This document shows positions 43,448 to 52,117 of a DNA stretch of 64,000 bases, in pieces. The position numbers and the translations under genes were made by a program. Position 1 is the first letter of the stretch; every line of letters starts with the position of its first letter. The stretch covers positions 1-64,000 of the forward strand of contig JAMOQE010000065.1 in NCBI GenBank assembly GCA_027064165.1, given 5' to 3'. This DNA is from Thermodesulfatator sp. (GTDB lineage: Bacteria; Desulfobacterota; Thermodesulfobacteria; Thermodesulfobacteriales; Thermodesulfobacteriaceae). The notes under the pieces were generated by a model that saw only the letters and a list, made by a program, of their open reading frames with translations, was not told the DNA's origin and made no database searches.

Positions 43448-45367
43448 ATGGGAGCTGAGATAAAGATAATAATTGCTGCCATACCAATTTTACCACTTCT
43501 GGCAAGTGTTATTACTCTTATTCTGGGACGCAGATTCTTTAAAGAAGCCTCGTTTGTGCTCCCTGTACTTGGTATTCTTATTAGTTTTTTCTTCTCTTTG
43601 TTTGTGCTTTCTCAGGTGCTGCATGGTAAAACATTTGAGTTTGACCTTTTTGCATGGATTGTTTCTGATTCTTTGAAAGTAGGGTTTGGGTTTTTAATAG
43701 ACTCCCTTTCCATTATGATGGTTTGCATGGTGCTTTCTCTTTCTCTTCTGATTCACATTTATTCCATAGGATATATGGAGGGAGATCCGGGATTTTATCG
43801 TTTTTTTGCCTATATTTCCCTTTTTACTTTCAGCATGCTTGCTCTTGTTATGTCAAACAACCTGCTTCAGCTTTATCTTGGCTGGGAGGCAGTGGGGCTT
43901 TGTTCCTATCTTCTTATAGGGTTCTGGTATGAGAAAAAGAGTGCTGCAGATGCAGCCAAAAAGGCCTTTATTGTAAACAGGATTGGAGACTTTGGCTTTG
44001 CCCTTGGAATTTTTCTGCTCTTTTCTGCTGTGGGAGGGCTTTACTATCATCAGGTATTTGATAACCTGCCCCTTATTCAGGGCAAAACCATAAGTTTTCT
44101 TGGTATCAAGTGGAGTCTTCCCTTTTTAATAAGTTTTTTGCTTTTTATGGGGGCTATGGGGAAGAGTGCTCAGGTGCCGCTTCATGTGTGGCTTCCGGAT
44201 GCCATGGAAGGCCCAACCCCTGTGTCTGCCCTTATTCATGCTGCCACCATGGTGACTGCTGGTGTATTTATGGTGGCAAGGCTTCATCCACTTTATCTTA
44301 TTTCTCCTGGTGCTTTAGAACTTGTTGCACTTACAGGCACTTTTACCTGCTTTATGGCTGCAACCATTGCTCCGACTCAGTTTGATATAAAAAGGGTGAT
44401 TGCTTATTCCACGCTCTCTCAATTAGGTTACATGTTTATGGCCTGTGGAGTTGGAGCCTTTGCTGCTGGCATGTTTCATTTATTCACTCATGCTTATTTT
44501 AAGGCCCTTCTTTTCCTTGCAGCTGGCAGTGTAATTCATGCCTTTCACCATGCTCCAGACCCCAATGACATAAGAATTATGGGCGGGTTAAGAAAATACA
44601 TGCCTTATACATTCTTTACTTTTCTTATAGGAGCGCTTGCACTTTCGGGTTTTCCAGGATTTTCTGGATTTTTTAGCAAAGAGGGAATACTTATCAGTGC
44701 CTATCTTTCTCCTTATCCTTGGGGAAAACTGGTCTGGCTTGTGGGAGTATTTGTGGCATTTCTCACTTCTTTTTACAGTTTTAGACTGGTTTTTGTGGTA
44801 TTTTTTGGAGAGTTCAGGGGAGGGTCTATCTTTCATGGAGAAAAGCCTCACGAATCCCCCCTGGTAATGGTGATCCCCCTGATGTTAATTTCGGTGGGTG
44901 CCATTTTTGCGGGTTATTTAGATATTCCAGGATTTCTTAAGAGTACTTTAGCACACGAGCCTGTTCATCCTCATCATGGGGAGCACTTTTTCCAGAATCT
45001 TCTTGCCTTAATAGCAGGGCTTTCTGGAATTCTGGTGGCCTGGTGGGTTTATATAAAAAATCCAGAGCTTAAAGAGCTCTTTCCCAGAAAGTTCCCCGGG
45101 ATTTACAGGTTCCTTTATAATAAATGGTGGTTTGATGAGGTGTATCACGAAGTTATTGTTAAGCCGGTGCTCTTTCTTTCCAGAAGGCTTGTGGTGGGCT
45201 TTTCTGATTTGTTTGTGATAGAAGGCATTGTAAATGGAAGTGCAAGAGTAGTGGGTGGTATTGCAGGGGCCTTCAGGCGTGTGCATACAGGTATAGTGAA
45301 CCATTATGCAGTTTTTACATTGATTGGTATAATAATATATCTTCTTGTATTTTTTTATTTGAAATAA
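43448..45367 (+). CDS. nuoL: NADH-quinone oxidoreductase subunit L
   Basis: A 639-residue antiporter-like subunit with about 16 spans. LYLGWEAVGLCSYLLIGFWYEK carries the channel Glu. FLLFMGAMGKSAQVPLHVWLPDAMEGPTPVSALIHAATMV and KRVIAYSTLSQLGYM are the family core. The long lateral helix and last span are at the C-terminus. Start ATG 43448, 3 nt after nuoK. Confidence 0.96.
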   Translation: MGAEIKIIIAAIPILPLLASVITLILGRRFFKEASFVLPVLGILISFFFSLFVLSQVLHGKTFEFDLFAWIVSDSLKVGFGFLIDSLSIMMVCMVLSLSLLIHIYSIGYMEGDPGFYRFFAYISLFTFSMLALVMSNNLLQLYLGWEAVGLCSYLLIGFWYEKKSAADAAKKAFIVNRIGDFGFALGIFLLFSAVGGLYYHQVFDNLPLIQGKTISFLGIKWSLPFLISFLLFMGAMGKSAQVPLHVWLPDAMEGPTPVSALIHAATMVTAGVFMVARLHPLYLISPGALELVALTGTFTCFMAATIAPTQFDIKRVIAYSTLSQLGYMFMACGVGAFAAGMFHLFTHAYFKALLFLAAGSVIHAFHHAPDPNDIRIMGGLRKYMPYTFFTFLIGALALSGFPGFSGFFSKEGILISAYLSPYPWGKLVWLVGVFVAFLTSFYSFRLVFVVFFGEFRGGSIFHGEKPHESPLVMVIPLMLISVGAIFAGYLDIPGFLKSTLAHEPVHPHHGEHFFQNLLALIAGLSGILVAWWVYIKNPELKELFPRKFPGIYRFLYNKWWFDEVYHEVIVKPVLFLSRRLVVGFSDLFVIEGIVNGSARVVGGIAGAFRRVHTGIVNHYAVFTLIGIIIYLLVFFYLK

Positions 45368-45382
45368 GGGGGCAGAACATAG

Positions 45383-46843
45383 ATGTTTAAAGCGCACCTG
45401 CTTTCCTGGATATTGTGGTTTCCTCTTCTGGGTATAATACTTGTCTGGTTTGTACCGAGGGACAAAGTAAGACTTATAAAGTGGATAACTTTTTTAGCCC
45501 TGCTTTTTGATCTTGTTTTATCCTGTGTCCTTTTAAAAGACTTCAATTTTGCCGAATCAGGATTTCAGTTTGTGGAAAAAGCAAACTGGATTGAGCTCAT
45601 CAATGCCAAATATTTTCTGGGAGTTGATGGAATAAGTGTGCTTTTTGTGCCTCTTTCTGTGCTGGTAAGTGTGCTTTGTGTGCTTATTTCCTGGGATTCA
45701 ATCAAATACAGGGTAAAGGAGTTTTATCTTTGTCTTCTTTTTACAAATATTGCCATGGTAGGTGTTTTTTGTGCCCTTGATCTGTTTTTATTTTATGTGT
45801 TCTGGGAAGCAATGCTTATTCCTTTGTATCTTATTATAGGGATCTGGGGTGGACCAAGAAGGATTTATGCCACTCTTAAGTTTTTTCTTTATACCTTTTT
45901 TGGCTCCATTTTTATGTTTGTTGCTATTCTTTACCTGTTTATAAAGACAGGCACATTTGATTATCTGGAACTTAGCAGGCATTCTTTTCCTATAGAAGTG
46001 GAAAAACTTCTTTTTCTGGGGTTTGCCTTTGCCTTTGCAGTAAAGATTCCCATGTGGCCTGTTCATACCTGGCTTCCTGATGCCCATACAGAAGCTCCTA
46101 CTGCAGGCTCTGTAATTCTTGCTGGAATTTTGATTAAAATTGGAGCTTATGGATTATTGAGATTCTGTCTGCCTCTTTTTCCCCATGCCTCTCTTTATTT
46201 TTCTAAGCTAATACTTATTCTTTCAGTAATTGCTATTATTTATGGAGGGCTTGCCTGTCTTGCTCAGGAGGATTTAAAACGCCTTATAGCCTACAGTTCT
46301 GTAAGCCACATGGGATTTGTTACCCTGGGAATCTTTTCTTTTAATCCTGTTGCGATAAAAGGGGCAATTCTTCAGATGATAAATCATGGTATAGTTACAG
46401 GGGCACTCTTTATGTGTGTGGGAATAATTTACGACCGCACAAAGACCAGGCAGATAAGCTATTATGGTGGGCTGGCAAGCACCATGCCTTTCTATGCGGC
46501 ACTCTTTATGATTTTCACCCTTGCTTCAATAGGACTTCCGGGAACAAACGGATTTGTGGGCGAATTTATGATTCTTCTCGGCACTTTTTTAAAATGCAAA
46601 GCAATTGTATTCTTTGCAGCCCTGGGTGTAATAATTGGAGCTGCTTATATGCTCTGGCTCTATCAAAGGGTATTCTTTCAGAATGTAAGCGAGAATGTTA
46701 AAAATTTGCCAGGACTTAAATTTAACGAAATTGCTGCAGTGTTACCCATGGTATTTTTTGTTTTTTTGATAGGGCTTTATCCCAAAGTTGTTCTTGCTTT
46801 TATGGACACTTCAGTTAAAGCACTTTTGCTTTATTTGAAGTGA
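45383..46843 (+). CDS. nuoM: NADH-quinone oxidoreductase subunit M
   Basis: A 486-residue antiporter-like subunit with about 14 spans. FYVFWEAMLIPLYLIIGIWGG carries the TM5 Glu, and FAVKIPMWPVHTWLPDAHTEAPT the TM7 Lys region. DLKRLIAYSSVSHMGFV and LPGTNGFVGEF are further markers. A proton channel of the membrane arm. Starts 15 nt after nuoL. Confidence 0.96.
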   Translation: MFKAHLLSWILWFPLLGIILVWFVPRDKVRLIKWITFLALLFDLVLSCVLLKDFNFAESGFQFVEKANWIELINAKYFLGVDGISVLFVPLSVLVSVLCVLISWDSIKYRVKEFYLCLLFTNIAMVGVFCALDLFLFYVFWEAMLIPLYLIIGIWGGPRRIYATLKFFLYTFFGSIFMFVAILYLFIKTGTFDYLELSRHSFPIEVEKLLFLGFAFAFAVKIPMWPVHTWLPDAHTEAPTAGSVILAGILIKIGAYGLLRFCLPLFPHASLYFSKLILILSVIAIIYGGLACLAQEDLKRLIAYSSVSHMGFVTLGIFSFNPVAIKGAILQMINHGIVTGALFMCVGIIYDRTKTRQISYYGGLASTMPFYAALFMIFTLASIGLPGTNGFVGEFMILLGTFLKCKAIVFFAALGVIIGAAYMLWLYQRVFFQNVSENVKNLPGLKFNEIAAVLPMVFFVFLIGLYPKVVLAFMDTSVKALLLYLK

Positions 46844-46857
46844 TGGAGGAGAAGTAG

Positions 46858-48306
46858 ATGGCTTATTTGAACTTTAATGTTATAGGGCTTGAGTTGCTTT
46901 TTTTTCTGATAGGATGTTTGCTTTTTTTTGTGAAAGATTTCATAAAAAAAGAACAGGCAGCTTTTTTCTTAAGCCTTGTAACTTTACTTTTTGCTCTTAT
47001 TTTCGTATTTTTTCTTCCTTTTGGAGACTTTACTCAATCTTTCAGGCTTGATTTCTTTTCATCTTCCATGAAATTTTTGATGATTTTTGGAGGAATCCTG
47101 ATCCTTTTGCTCTCTCGGGGTTATTTTAATAAGTATCTTGTACTGAACTATCCTGAATATTTTGGTTTACTCTTTTTTTCTCTTCTTGGAAGTTTTGTAA
47201 TGGTTTCTGCTATGGACCTTTTGACTTTTTACATTGCTATAGAGTTAATGAGCTTTCCAGTATATTTTTTAATTGCTATGGGATATAAGATAAACAAAAA
47301 AGGCATTGAAGGGGCATTTAAGTACTTCTTTTTAGGGGTATTTTCTTCAGTGTTTTTTATTTTAGGAATTGCAATACTTTATGCTTATACAGGAAGTTTT
47401 TTCTTTAAAGATTTGATTTTTGTGCTTGGGAAAAAAGGAACACATTGGGAAATTCTTTTAGGTGCACTTTTTGTAATAGCAGGGCTTTCAATAAAACTTT
47501 CTTTTGTGCCTTTTCACATGTGGGCACCGGATGCCTACGAAGGGGCAAGCCTTCCTATTACAGCTTTTATGTCTGGAATTATTAAGTTTTCTGTACTTGC
47601 AACCCTTGTAAAAGTTATGCTGATGGCTTTTTTCCCTCTCAGGATAGAAATAGGGAAAATTTTTCTTCCTATTGTGCTTTTAACCATTCTTGGTGGTAAT
47701 TTAATGGCGATAAAGCAGCAAAATCTGGTCAGGATGCTTGCTTATTCTTCTATAGCCCATGCAGGTTATGCCTCTCTTGGATTTATAATAGCAGATTTTA
47801 CGGGTTATACCTTTACGGTGTTTTATGCCTTTACTTATATGATTATGAGCATAGGCGCATTTGGGCTTGTGGCCTGGCTTGAGAGCTGTGATAAAAGACT
47901 TGTGGAAATTCCCAATTTGGGTATTCTTGGTAAAAAAAATGGTTTGGTTAGTTTTTTAATTTTGCTTTTTATGTTTTCCTTAGCAGGCATTCCTCCTACA
48001 GCAGGATTTGTGGCCAAGTTTTATTTACTTTTAGGGCTTGTTAAAGCAGGAAGCTGGTTAATTGCAGTACTTGTACTTCTCTTTTCTGTAATAGGAGCCT
48101 ATCCATATATCAGAGTGGTAAAGTGTGTTTACATGGACAAAGCATTGGAAAAAGTAGAACTCAGGCCATTTAAGTGGGAGTTCTGGTTACCTATAGGCCT
48201 TTGCAGTGTTTTAATCCTGCTCATGGGGATTTATCCCCAACCTTTTGCCAGTTTTTTTTATAAAACAATGTTTCTTTACTTGAGCTTCTTTTATTTTGGT
48301 TCTTAG
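46858..48306 (+). CDS. nuoN: NADH-quinone oxidoreductase subunit N
   Basis: A 482-residue antiporter-like subunit. YIAIELMSFPVYFLIAMGY, KLSFVPFHMWAPDAYEGA, NLVRMLAYSSIAHAGY and LAGIPPTAGFVAKFY match NuoN. It is the last gene of the operon: an intrinsic terminator begins 5 nt after its stop. nuoE, nuoF and nuoG are absent both inside and after the operon, so the complex has eleven subunits. Confidence 0.96.
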   Translation: MAYLNFNVIGLELLFFLIGCLLFFVKDFIKKEQAAFFLSLVTLLFALIFVFFLPFGDFTQSFRLDFFSSSMKFLMIFGGILILLLSRGYFNKYLVLNYPEYFGLLFFSLLGSFVMVSAMDLLTFYIAIELMSFPVYFLIAMGYKINKKGIEGAFKYFFLGVFSSVFFILGIAILYAYTGSFFFKDLIFVLGKKGTHWEILLGALFVIAGLSIKLSFVPFHMWAPDAYEGASLPITAFMSGIIKFSVLATLVKVMLMAFFPLRIEIGKIFLPIVLLTILGGNLMAIKQQNLVRMLAYSSIAHAGYASLGFIIADFTGYTFTVFYAFTYMIMSIGAFGLVAWLESCDKRLVEIPNLGILGKKNGLVSFLILLFMFSLAGIPPTAGFVAKFYLLLGLVKAGSWLIAVLVLLFSVIGAYPYIRVVKCVYMDKALEKVELRPFKWEFWLPIGLCSVLILLMGIYPQPFASFFYKTMFLYLSFFYFGS

Positions 48307-48311
48307 TTCCA

Positions 48312-48356
48312 GGAAAACTTTTCCCTCTACAGGAAAAGTTTACCCTTATTTTTTTT
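48312..48356 (+). terminator. Intrinsic terminator of the nuo operon
   Basis: A 13-bp stem with one mismatch: GGAAAACTTTTCC (48312-48324) pairs with GGAAAAGTTTACC (48332-48344) around a 7-nt loop. It is followed by CTTA and a run of eight T. It separates the nuo genes from the flagellar operon. Confidence 0.88.
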
Positions 48357-48398
48357 GAAAAATGTCTCAAATTTCTAAAATCTCTGCCCACCTTTAAG

Positions 48399-48414
48399 TG
48401 GCACATCTTTTGAT
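48399..48414 (+). promoter_or_regulatory. Sigma-54-type promoter of the fliK-flgD-flgE operon
   Basis: TGGCACATCTTTTGAT: the -24 TGGCAC and -12 TTGA elements have exact sigma-54 spacing (TGGCAC, 5 nt, TTGC consensus), with one mismatch, C to A. The start would be near 48425; GAGGGAG before ATG 48449 is the ribosome site. Sigma-54 control of hook genes is common in other flagellated bacteria. Confidence 0.6.
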
Positions 48415-48448
48415 ATATAGAAAGTAAAAAAAGCTTGAGGGAGTAAAA

Positions 48449-50008
48449 ATGAAAATAGGACTGTTTTTCCAATCTTTTATCCCTCAAGGAAATGGAACCG
48501 ATGGGAATGTTAATTCTGGTCCTTCTATTACAGAAGGTTTGAGTTGGTTTGAATATTTACTTTTTGCACTTTTCAATCACCTGCAGTTTGGAGAGAGTAA
48601 AAATTTACAAGACTTGCAAGGTGATACGCAGAATCAATTTCAAAATGTAATAAAAATTTCTTCTCAATCTCAGGAAGGGATAGCTGGTCTGGGAGACAAA
48701 AATTTGAATTTACAAAATACAGAACTTCAGGAGATGAATTTACAGAACGATGCTCTTCAGGAAGAAGATTCTCAGGATAAAGGGAAACAGGGGGAGAATC
48801 AACAGACAGGGCTGTTGTTACTTTTGCCTTTTATTTTTAGGCTGGCTCAAAATAGAGATATAGTTCAGGATAAACAGACAGTTTCAGAAAAGGAAAACAT
48901 TTCTTCTGAACTTGCTTTTTTTAATAGAGAAATTTTGAAGGAACTTGTTTTTAAAGGAATGCCTGATGATACACATTTAATAGCACTTGCAGAAAAGCTG
49001 AAGAATTTTACAGAAGATAAGGTTCAGTTAGCAGATAATAAAGCAGTAGAGAGTATTTTTGTGCAGAAGGATAGTATTCAAGATAACACCATAGACACTC
49101 AGGGGAAAACACAGGTTAAAGATATAAGACAGGAAGTAAAACAGCTTTTAGCAAAGATTTTTGATGAAAATAAATCTGACAAGGGAAACGAATTTGATTT
49201 TTCCAGAAATGTATATTCTCAGAAAAATGAAAAACAAGCATCTTTGAGTAATTTTTTTAAGTTGGCTTTTCATGAAGTAGAAAAATTCAACTCAAAAAAT
49301 AATTTTACTTTTCATACAAATTCGTCAAAAGAAATGAAGGCGGCTTTTAAAGAAGAAATTTCTCAAAATTTTCAAGAAGCCCGGGTTGAGAATTCAGTTA
49401 AAAAGGGTGTAGAACAAAGCATTGCCAGAGGTAAAAACGAGGGATTTAAAAGCAATTCTATTGAAGAAAGAGTTCTGCAGGCCTATTTTAGTGTTCAGAG
49501 AGACTTTCAGCCTGTGTCTTTGGAGCGACAATTTGCAATGATATCCAAACAAAATTCCCGGGTTTTTCATAAGGTTCATCTCAATGAGCTTGCTTCTTTT
49601 ATAAAAGATTTTTCTGTTGAGCTTTTGCCTGAGGGAGAAAAAATGGCGCGTTTAAGCCTTGAGCCTCCTGAACTTGGAAGGCTTGATCTTGAAGTCAAAG
49701 TAAAGGATAAAAAGGTAGAGATTGTGGCAAAAGTGGAAAAACCCGAGGCTCTTCACGAAATAAGGCAGCATCTTCATCATATAAAAACGCATTTTGAAGA
49801 GGCAGGTTTGCAATTAAAAGAATTTCAACTCTCTCTTGCCGAGAACCTTGCCGGGGGTGGAGAGTTTCTGGCAGATAAAAAGGGAGAGGGTAGATCATCA
49901 GAGAGAGAAAAGAAACAGGCTGCTATGGAGGTTGCCGGGGTAGAAAATGAAGCTGGAGAGACCATGCCACTTATAAACCAGAAAGGTAGTTATTACTACA
50001 TTGCTTAA
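48449..50008 (+). CDS. fliK: Flagellar hook-length control protein FliK-like
   Basis: A 519-residue protein. The N-terminal 380 residues are low-complexity, rich in Gln, Asn, Asp and Lys, as expected of a molecular ruler. The C-terminal domain (about 390-490) has LEPPELGRLDLEVKVKD and LREL-like helices ending in FEEAGLQLKEFQLSL, the Flg_hook switch domain that stops hook growth. The following flgD and flgE genes confirm the call. No signal peptide; it is exported by the flagellar type III system. Confidence 0.88.
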   Translation: MKIGLFFQSFIPQGNGTDGNVNSGPSITEGLSWFEYLLFALFNHLQFGESKNLQDLQGDTQNQFQNVIKISSQSQEGIAGLGDKNLNLQNTELQEMNLQNDALQEEDSQDKGKQGENQQTGLLLLLPFIFRLAQNRDIVQDKQTVSEKENISSELAFFNREILKELVFKGMPDDTHLIALAEKLKNFTEDKVQLADNKAVESIFVQKDSIQDNTIDTQGKTQVKDIRQEVKQLLAKIFDENKSDKGNEFDFSRNVYSQKNEKQASLSNFFKLAFHEVEKFNSKNNFTFHTNSSKEMKAAFKEEISQNFQEARVENSVKKGVEQSIARGKNEGFKSNSIEERVLQAYFSVQRDFQPVSLERQFAMISKQNSRVFHKVHLNELASFIKDFSVELLPEGEKMARLSLEPPELGRLDLEVKVKDKKVEIVAKVEKPEALHEIRQHLHHIKTHFEEAGLQLKEFQLSLAENLAGGGEFLADKKGEGRSSEREKKQAAMEVAGVENEAGETMPLINQKGSYYYIA

Positions 50009-50019
50009 GGAGGAAAGAA

Positions 50020-50679
50020 ATGATTTCAGGCATTGATGAAAAGACAGGGCAGCCAGCGGATCTTAAAAGGATTCCTAAAAAGGTGCTTGATAAGGAGGAT
50101 TTTATGAAGCTTTTTATTACCCAGCTTCAATATCAGGATCCCATGAAGCCCATAGATAATAATGAAATGGCCATGCAGCTTGCACTTTTTAATCAGGTGG
50201 ATCAGCTTTTTAACATCAATGATACTTTGAAACACTTTATGGATTATGTAAAAAAGTCTGATCTGGGTGTAGCCACAAGTCTTATAGGCAAGGTGGTTAA
50301 AGTCCAGGATAATATGGGCAGGGTGGAAGATGGCAAGTTCCTGGGAGGGGAGTTTATCTTGGATGAGCCTGAAAATCTTGTAGAAGTCACCATAAGAGAT
50401 AGTAAAGGAAAATTAATAAAGAAGCTTGATCTTACGAGTCTTTCCAAAGGTACTCATAAAATAGAGTGGGATGGCACAGATGAGGCAGGAAAACCCGTGC
50501 CAGATGGAAATTATACTATATCTGTAGTGATTCCTGGTGGAGAAAATACCAAAACTATAACTCCTATTATGTACGCAAGAGTAACAGGGGCGGTACTTGA
50601 TGATAGTGGTGTAAAAGTGAAAATAGATGAGGCAAAAGATATAACCCTTGATCAGATAAAAGAAATACTGGGAGGTTAG
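50020..50679 (+). CDS. flgD: Flagellar hook capping protein FlgD
   Basis: A 219-residue FlgD. The N-terminal block KEDFMKLFITQLQYQDPMKP with NEMAMQLALFNQVDQL is the family signature. The rest is an FlgD Ig-like domain (IEWDGTDEAGKPVPDGNY) plus a TLDQIKEI tail. It forms the scaffold at the tip for hook assembly. AGGAGG precedes ATG 50020 and flgE follows after 3 nt. Confidence 0.95.
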   Translation: MISGIDEKTGQPADLKRIPKKVLDKEDFMKLFITQLQYQDPMKPIDNNEMAMQLALFNQVDQLFNINDTLKHFMDYVKKSDLGVATSLIGKVVKVQDNMGRVEDGKFLGGEFILDEPENLVEVTIRDSKGKLIKKLDLTSLSKGTHKIEWDGTDEAGKPVPDGNYTISVVIPGGENTKTITPIMYARVTGAVLDDSGVKVKIDEAKDITLDQIKEILGG

Positions 50680-50682
50680 GCG

Positions 50683-52071
50683 ATGAGCCTTTTCGGAAAT
50701 ATGTATGTAGGATATACAGGCCTTTATACAGATTCCATTGGACTTAAGGTAAGCGCAGATAATATATCCAATTTAAACACAATAGGATTTAAAAAGCATA
50801 GAACAGAGTTTGAAGATAGGGTGGCAAGAGAAATGGCAGTATTTTCTAATGAAAAACCCTATGGGGGGTTTGTAAAACACATAAGAACGATTTTTGCCCA
50901 GGGTGGGATTACCACTACAGATATTCCTACTGATCTTGCAATCTCAGGGAAAGGCTTTTTTGTGGTTGCGGATAAAGACGGAAATATTTATTACACCAGG
51001 GATGGCCAGTTTTTTGTAAATGAGGCAGATGAACAGCACTTTGCCCTTCAAAATAGCCTTGGAATGTATTTGCTTGGAGCAGATCCTGATACCAAAGAAG
51101 CAGGTCTTTCAGATTTAAAGCCTTATTTAATTCCCAAGGTAATGGATCCCAAGGGCACTTCTAAAATAAAAACGGAGCTTATTTTTGATAGCAGAAAGGC
51201 TACCAATACTCAATCACTTTTGGATAAGTATAAATATGATCCGGATAATCCTCAAGAGCCAATTAAGGATGAAAATTACGATTGGGTCTGGGATTTACCA
51301 ATCTATGATACAAGTGGCAATAAAATAGATTTAAGACTTTATGCAGACAGGGGACAACAAAACAATGAATATGAAATTTTGCTTGCTCTGGCGGATCCTA
51401 CCCTTGATGGAAGAGGGGATGGGGATTATAAAGGAGCTTTTTTATATGGCACTTTAACCTTTGGTGCTTCTGGAGAGATAACCGGAGTAGATTTTCAGCA
51501 AATTTCTATAGATGGTACCCTGTCTCCTGTAAACTGGACAGATGGTTATCCTACATTTACGCTTAATGTAAATGGCGTTGAGCAAAATATTCAGCTTGAT
51601 TTAGGTTTTACTTATGATCCTGATACTGGAGAGTTAAAGAGGACGGACAATGCGTCAAAAATGCTTGCTAATCCCTTTGCCAAATTATCCTATAATCAGG
51701 ATGGCTATTCTATGGGAACTTTTGATCACATTGAAGTGATAACCGAAGAAGGTCTTATAAAGGCCTGGTATTCTAATAATAAAGATATAGAAGTTTCCAA
51801 GATATTTTTAGCAGATTTTGCAGGTTATGAGGAGTCTTTAGAAAAGATAGGGCACAATCTTTTTAAAGCTAAACCAGATGTTACTCCTTTTATTTTTGCT
51901 CCCAGTTCTTCTGAGAGAGGAAAGATTCTTTCAGGTGCACTTGAGACTTCTAATGTAGATTTAGCAGAAGAAATGGTGAGATTAATTGTATTGCAGAGGG
52001 CATTTCAAAGCAATTCAAGGGTTATTACCACTTCTGATGAGCTTTTGCAGGACTTTATAAGACAGGTTTAA
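50683..52071 (+). CDS. Flagellar hook protein FlgE-like (short paralogue)
   Basis: A 462-residue protein of the FlgE/FlgF/FlgG class. The N-terminal NISNLNTIGFKKHRTEF and PTDLAISGKGFFVV and the C-terminal ETSNVDLAEEMVRLIVLQRAFQSNSR are the rod/hook D0 coiled-coil segments. The middle contains beta-rich D1/D2 domains. It starts 3 nt after flgD with GGAGG. A second, larger hook gene follows after 46 nt, so one may form the hook and the other a junction or distal part. Confidence 0.9.
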   Translation: MSLFGNMYVGYTGLYTDSIGLKVSADNISNLNTIGFKKHRTEFEDRVAREMAVFSNEKPYGGFVKHIRTIFAQGGITTTDIPTDLAISGKGFFVVADKDGNIYYTRDGQFFVNEADEQHFALQNSLGMYLLGADPDTKEAGLSDLKPYLIPKVMDPKGTSKIKTELIFDSRKATNTQSLLDKYKYDPDNPQEPIKDENYDWVWDLPIYDTSGNKIDLRLYADRGQQNNEYEILLALADPTLDGRGDGDYKGAFLYGTLTFGASGEITGVDFQQISIDGTLSPVNWTDGYPTFTLNVNGVEQNIQLDLGFTYDPDTGELKRTDNASKMLANPFAKLSYNQDGYSMGTFDHIEVITEEGLIKAWYSNNKDIEVSKIFLADFAGYEESLEKIGHNLFKAKPDVTPFIFAPSSSERGKILSGALETSNVDLAEEMVRLIVLQRAFQSNSRVITTSDELLQDFIRQV

Positions 52072-52117
52072 GAATATGAGCCAATAATCCGAATAAAATA
52101 TTAGGGGAGGTGAAAAT

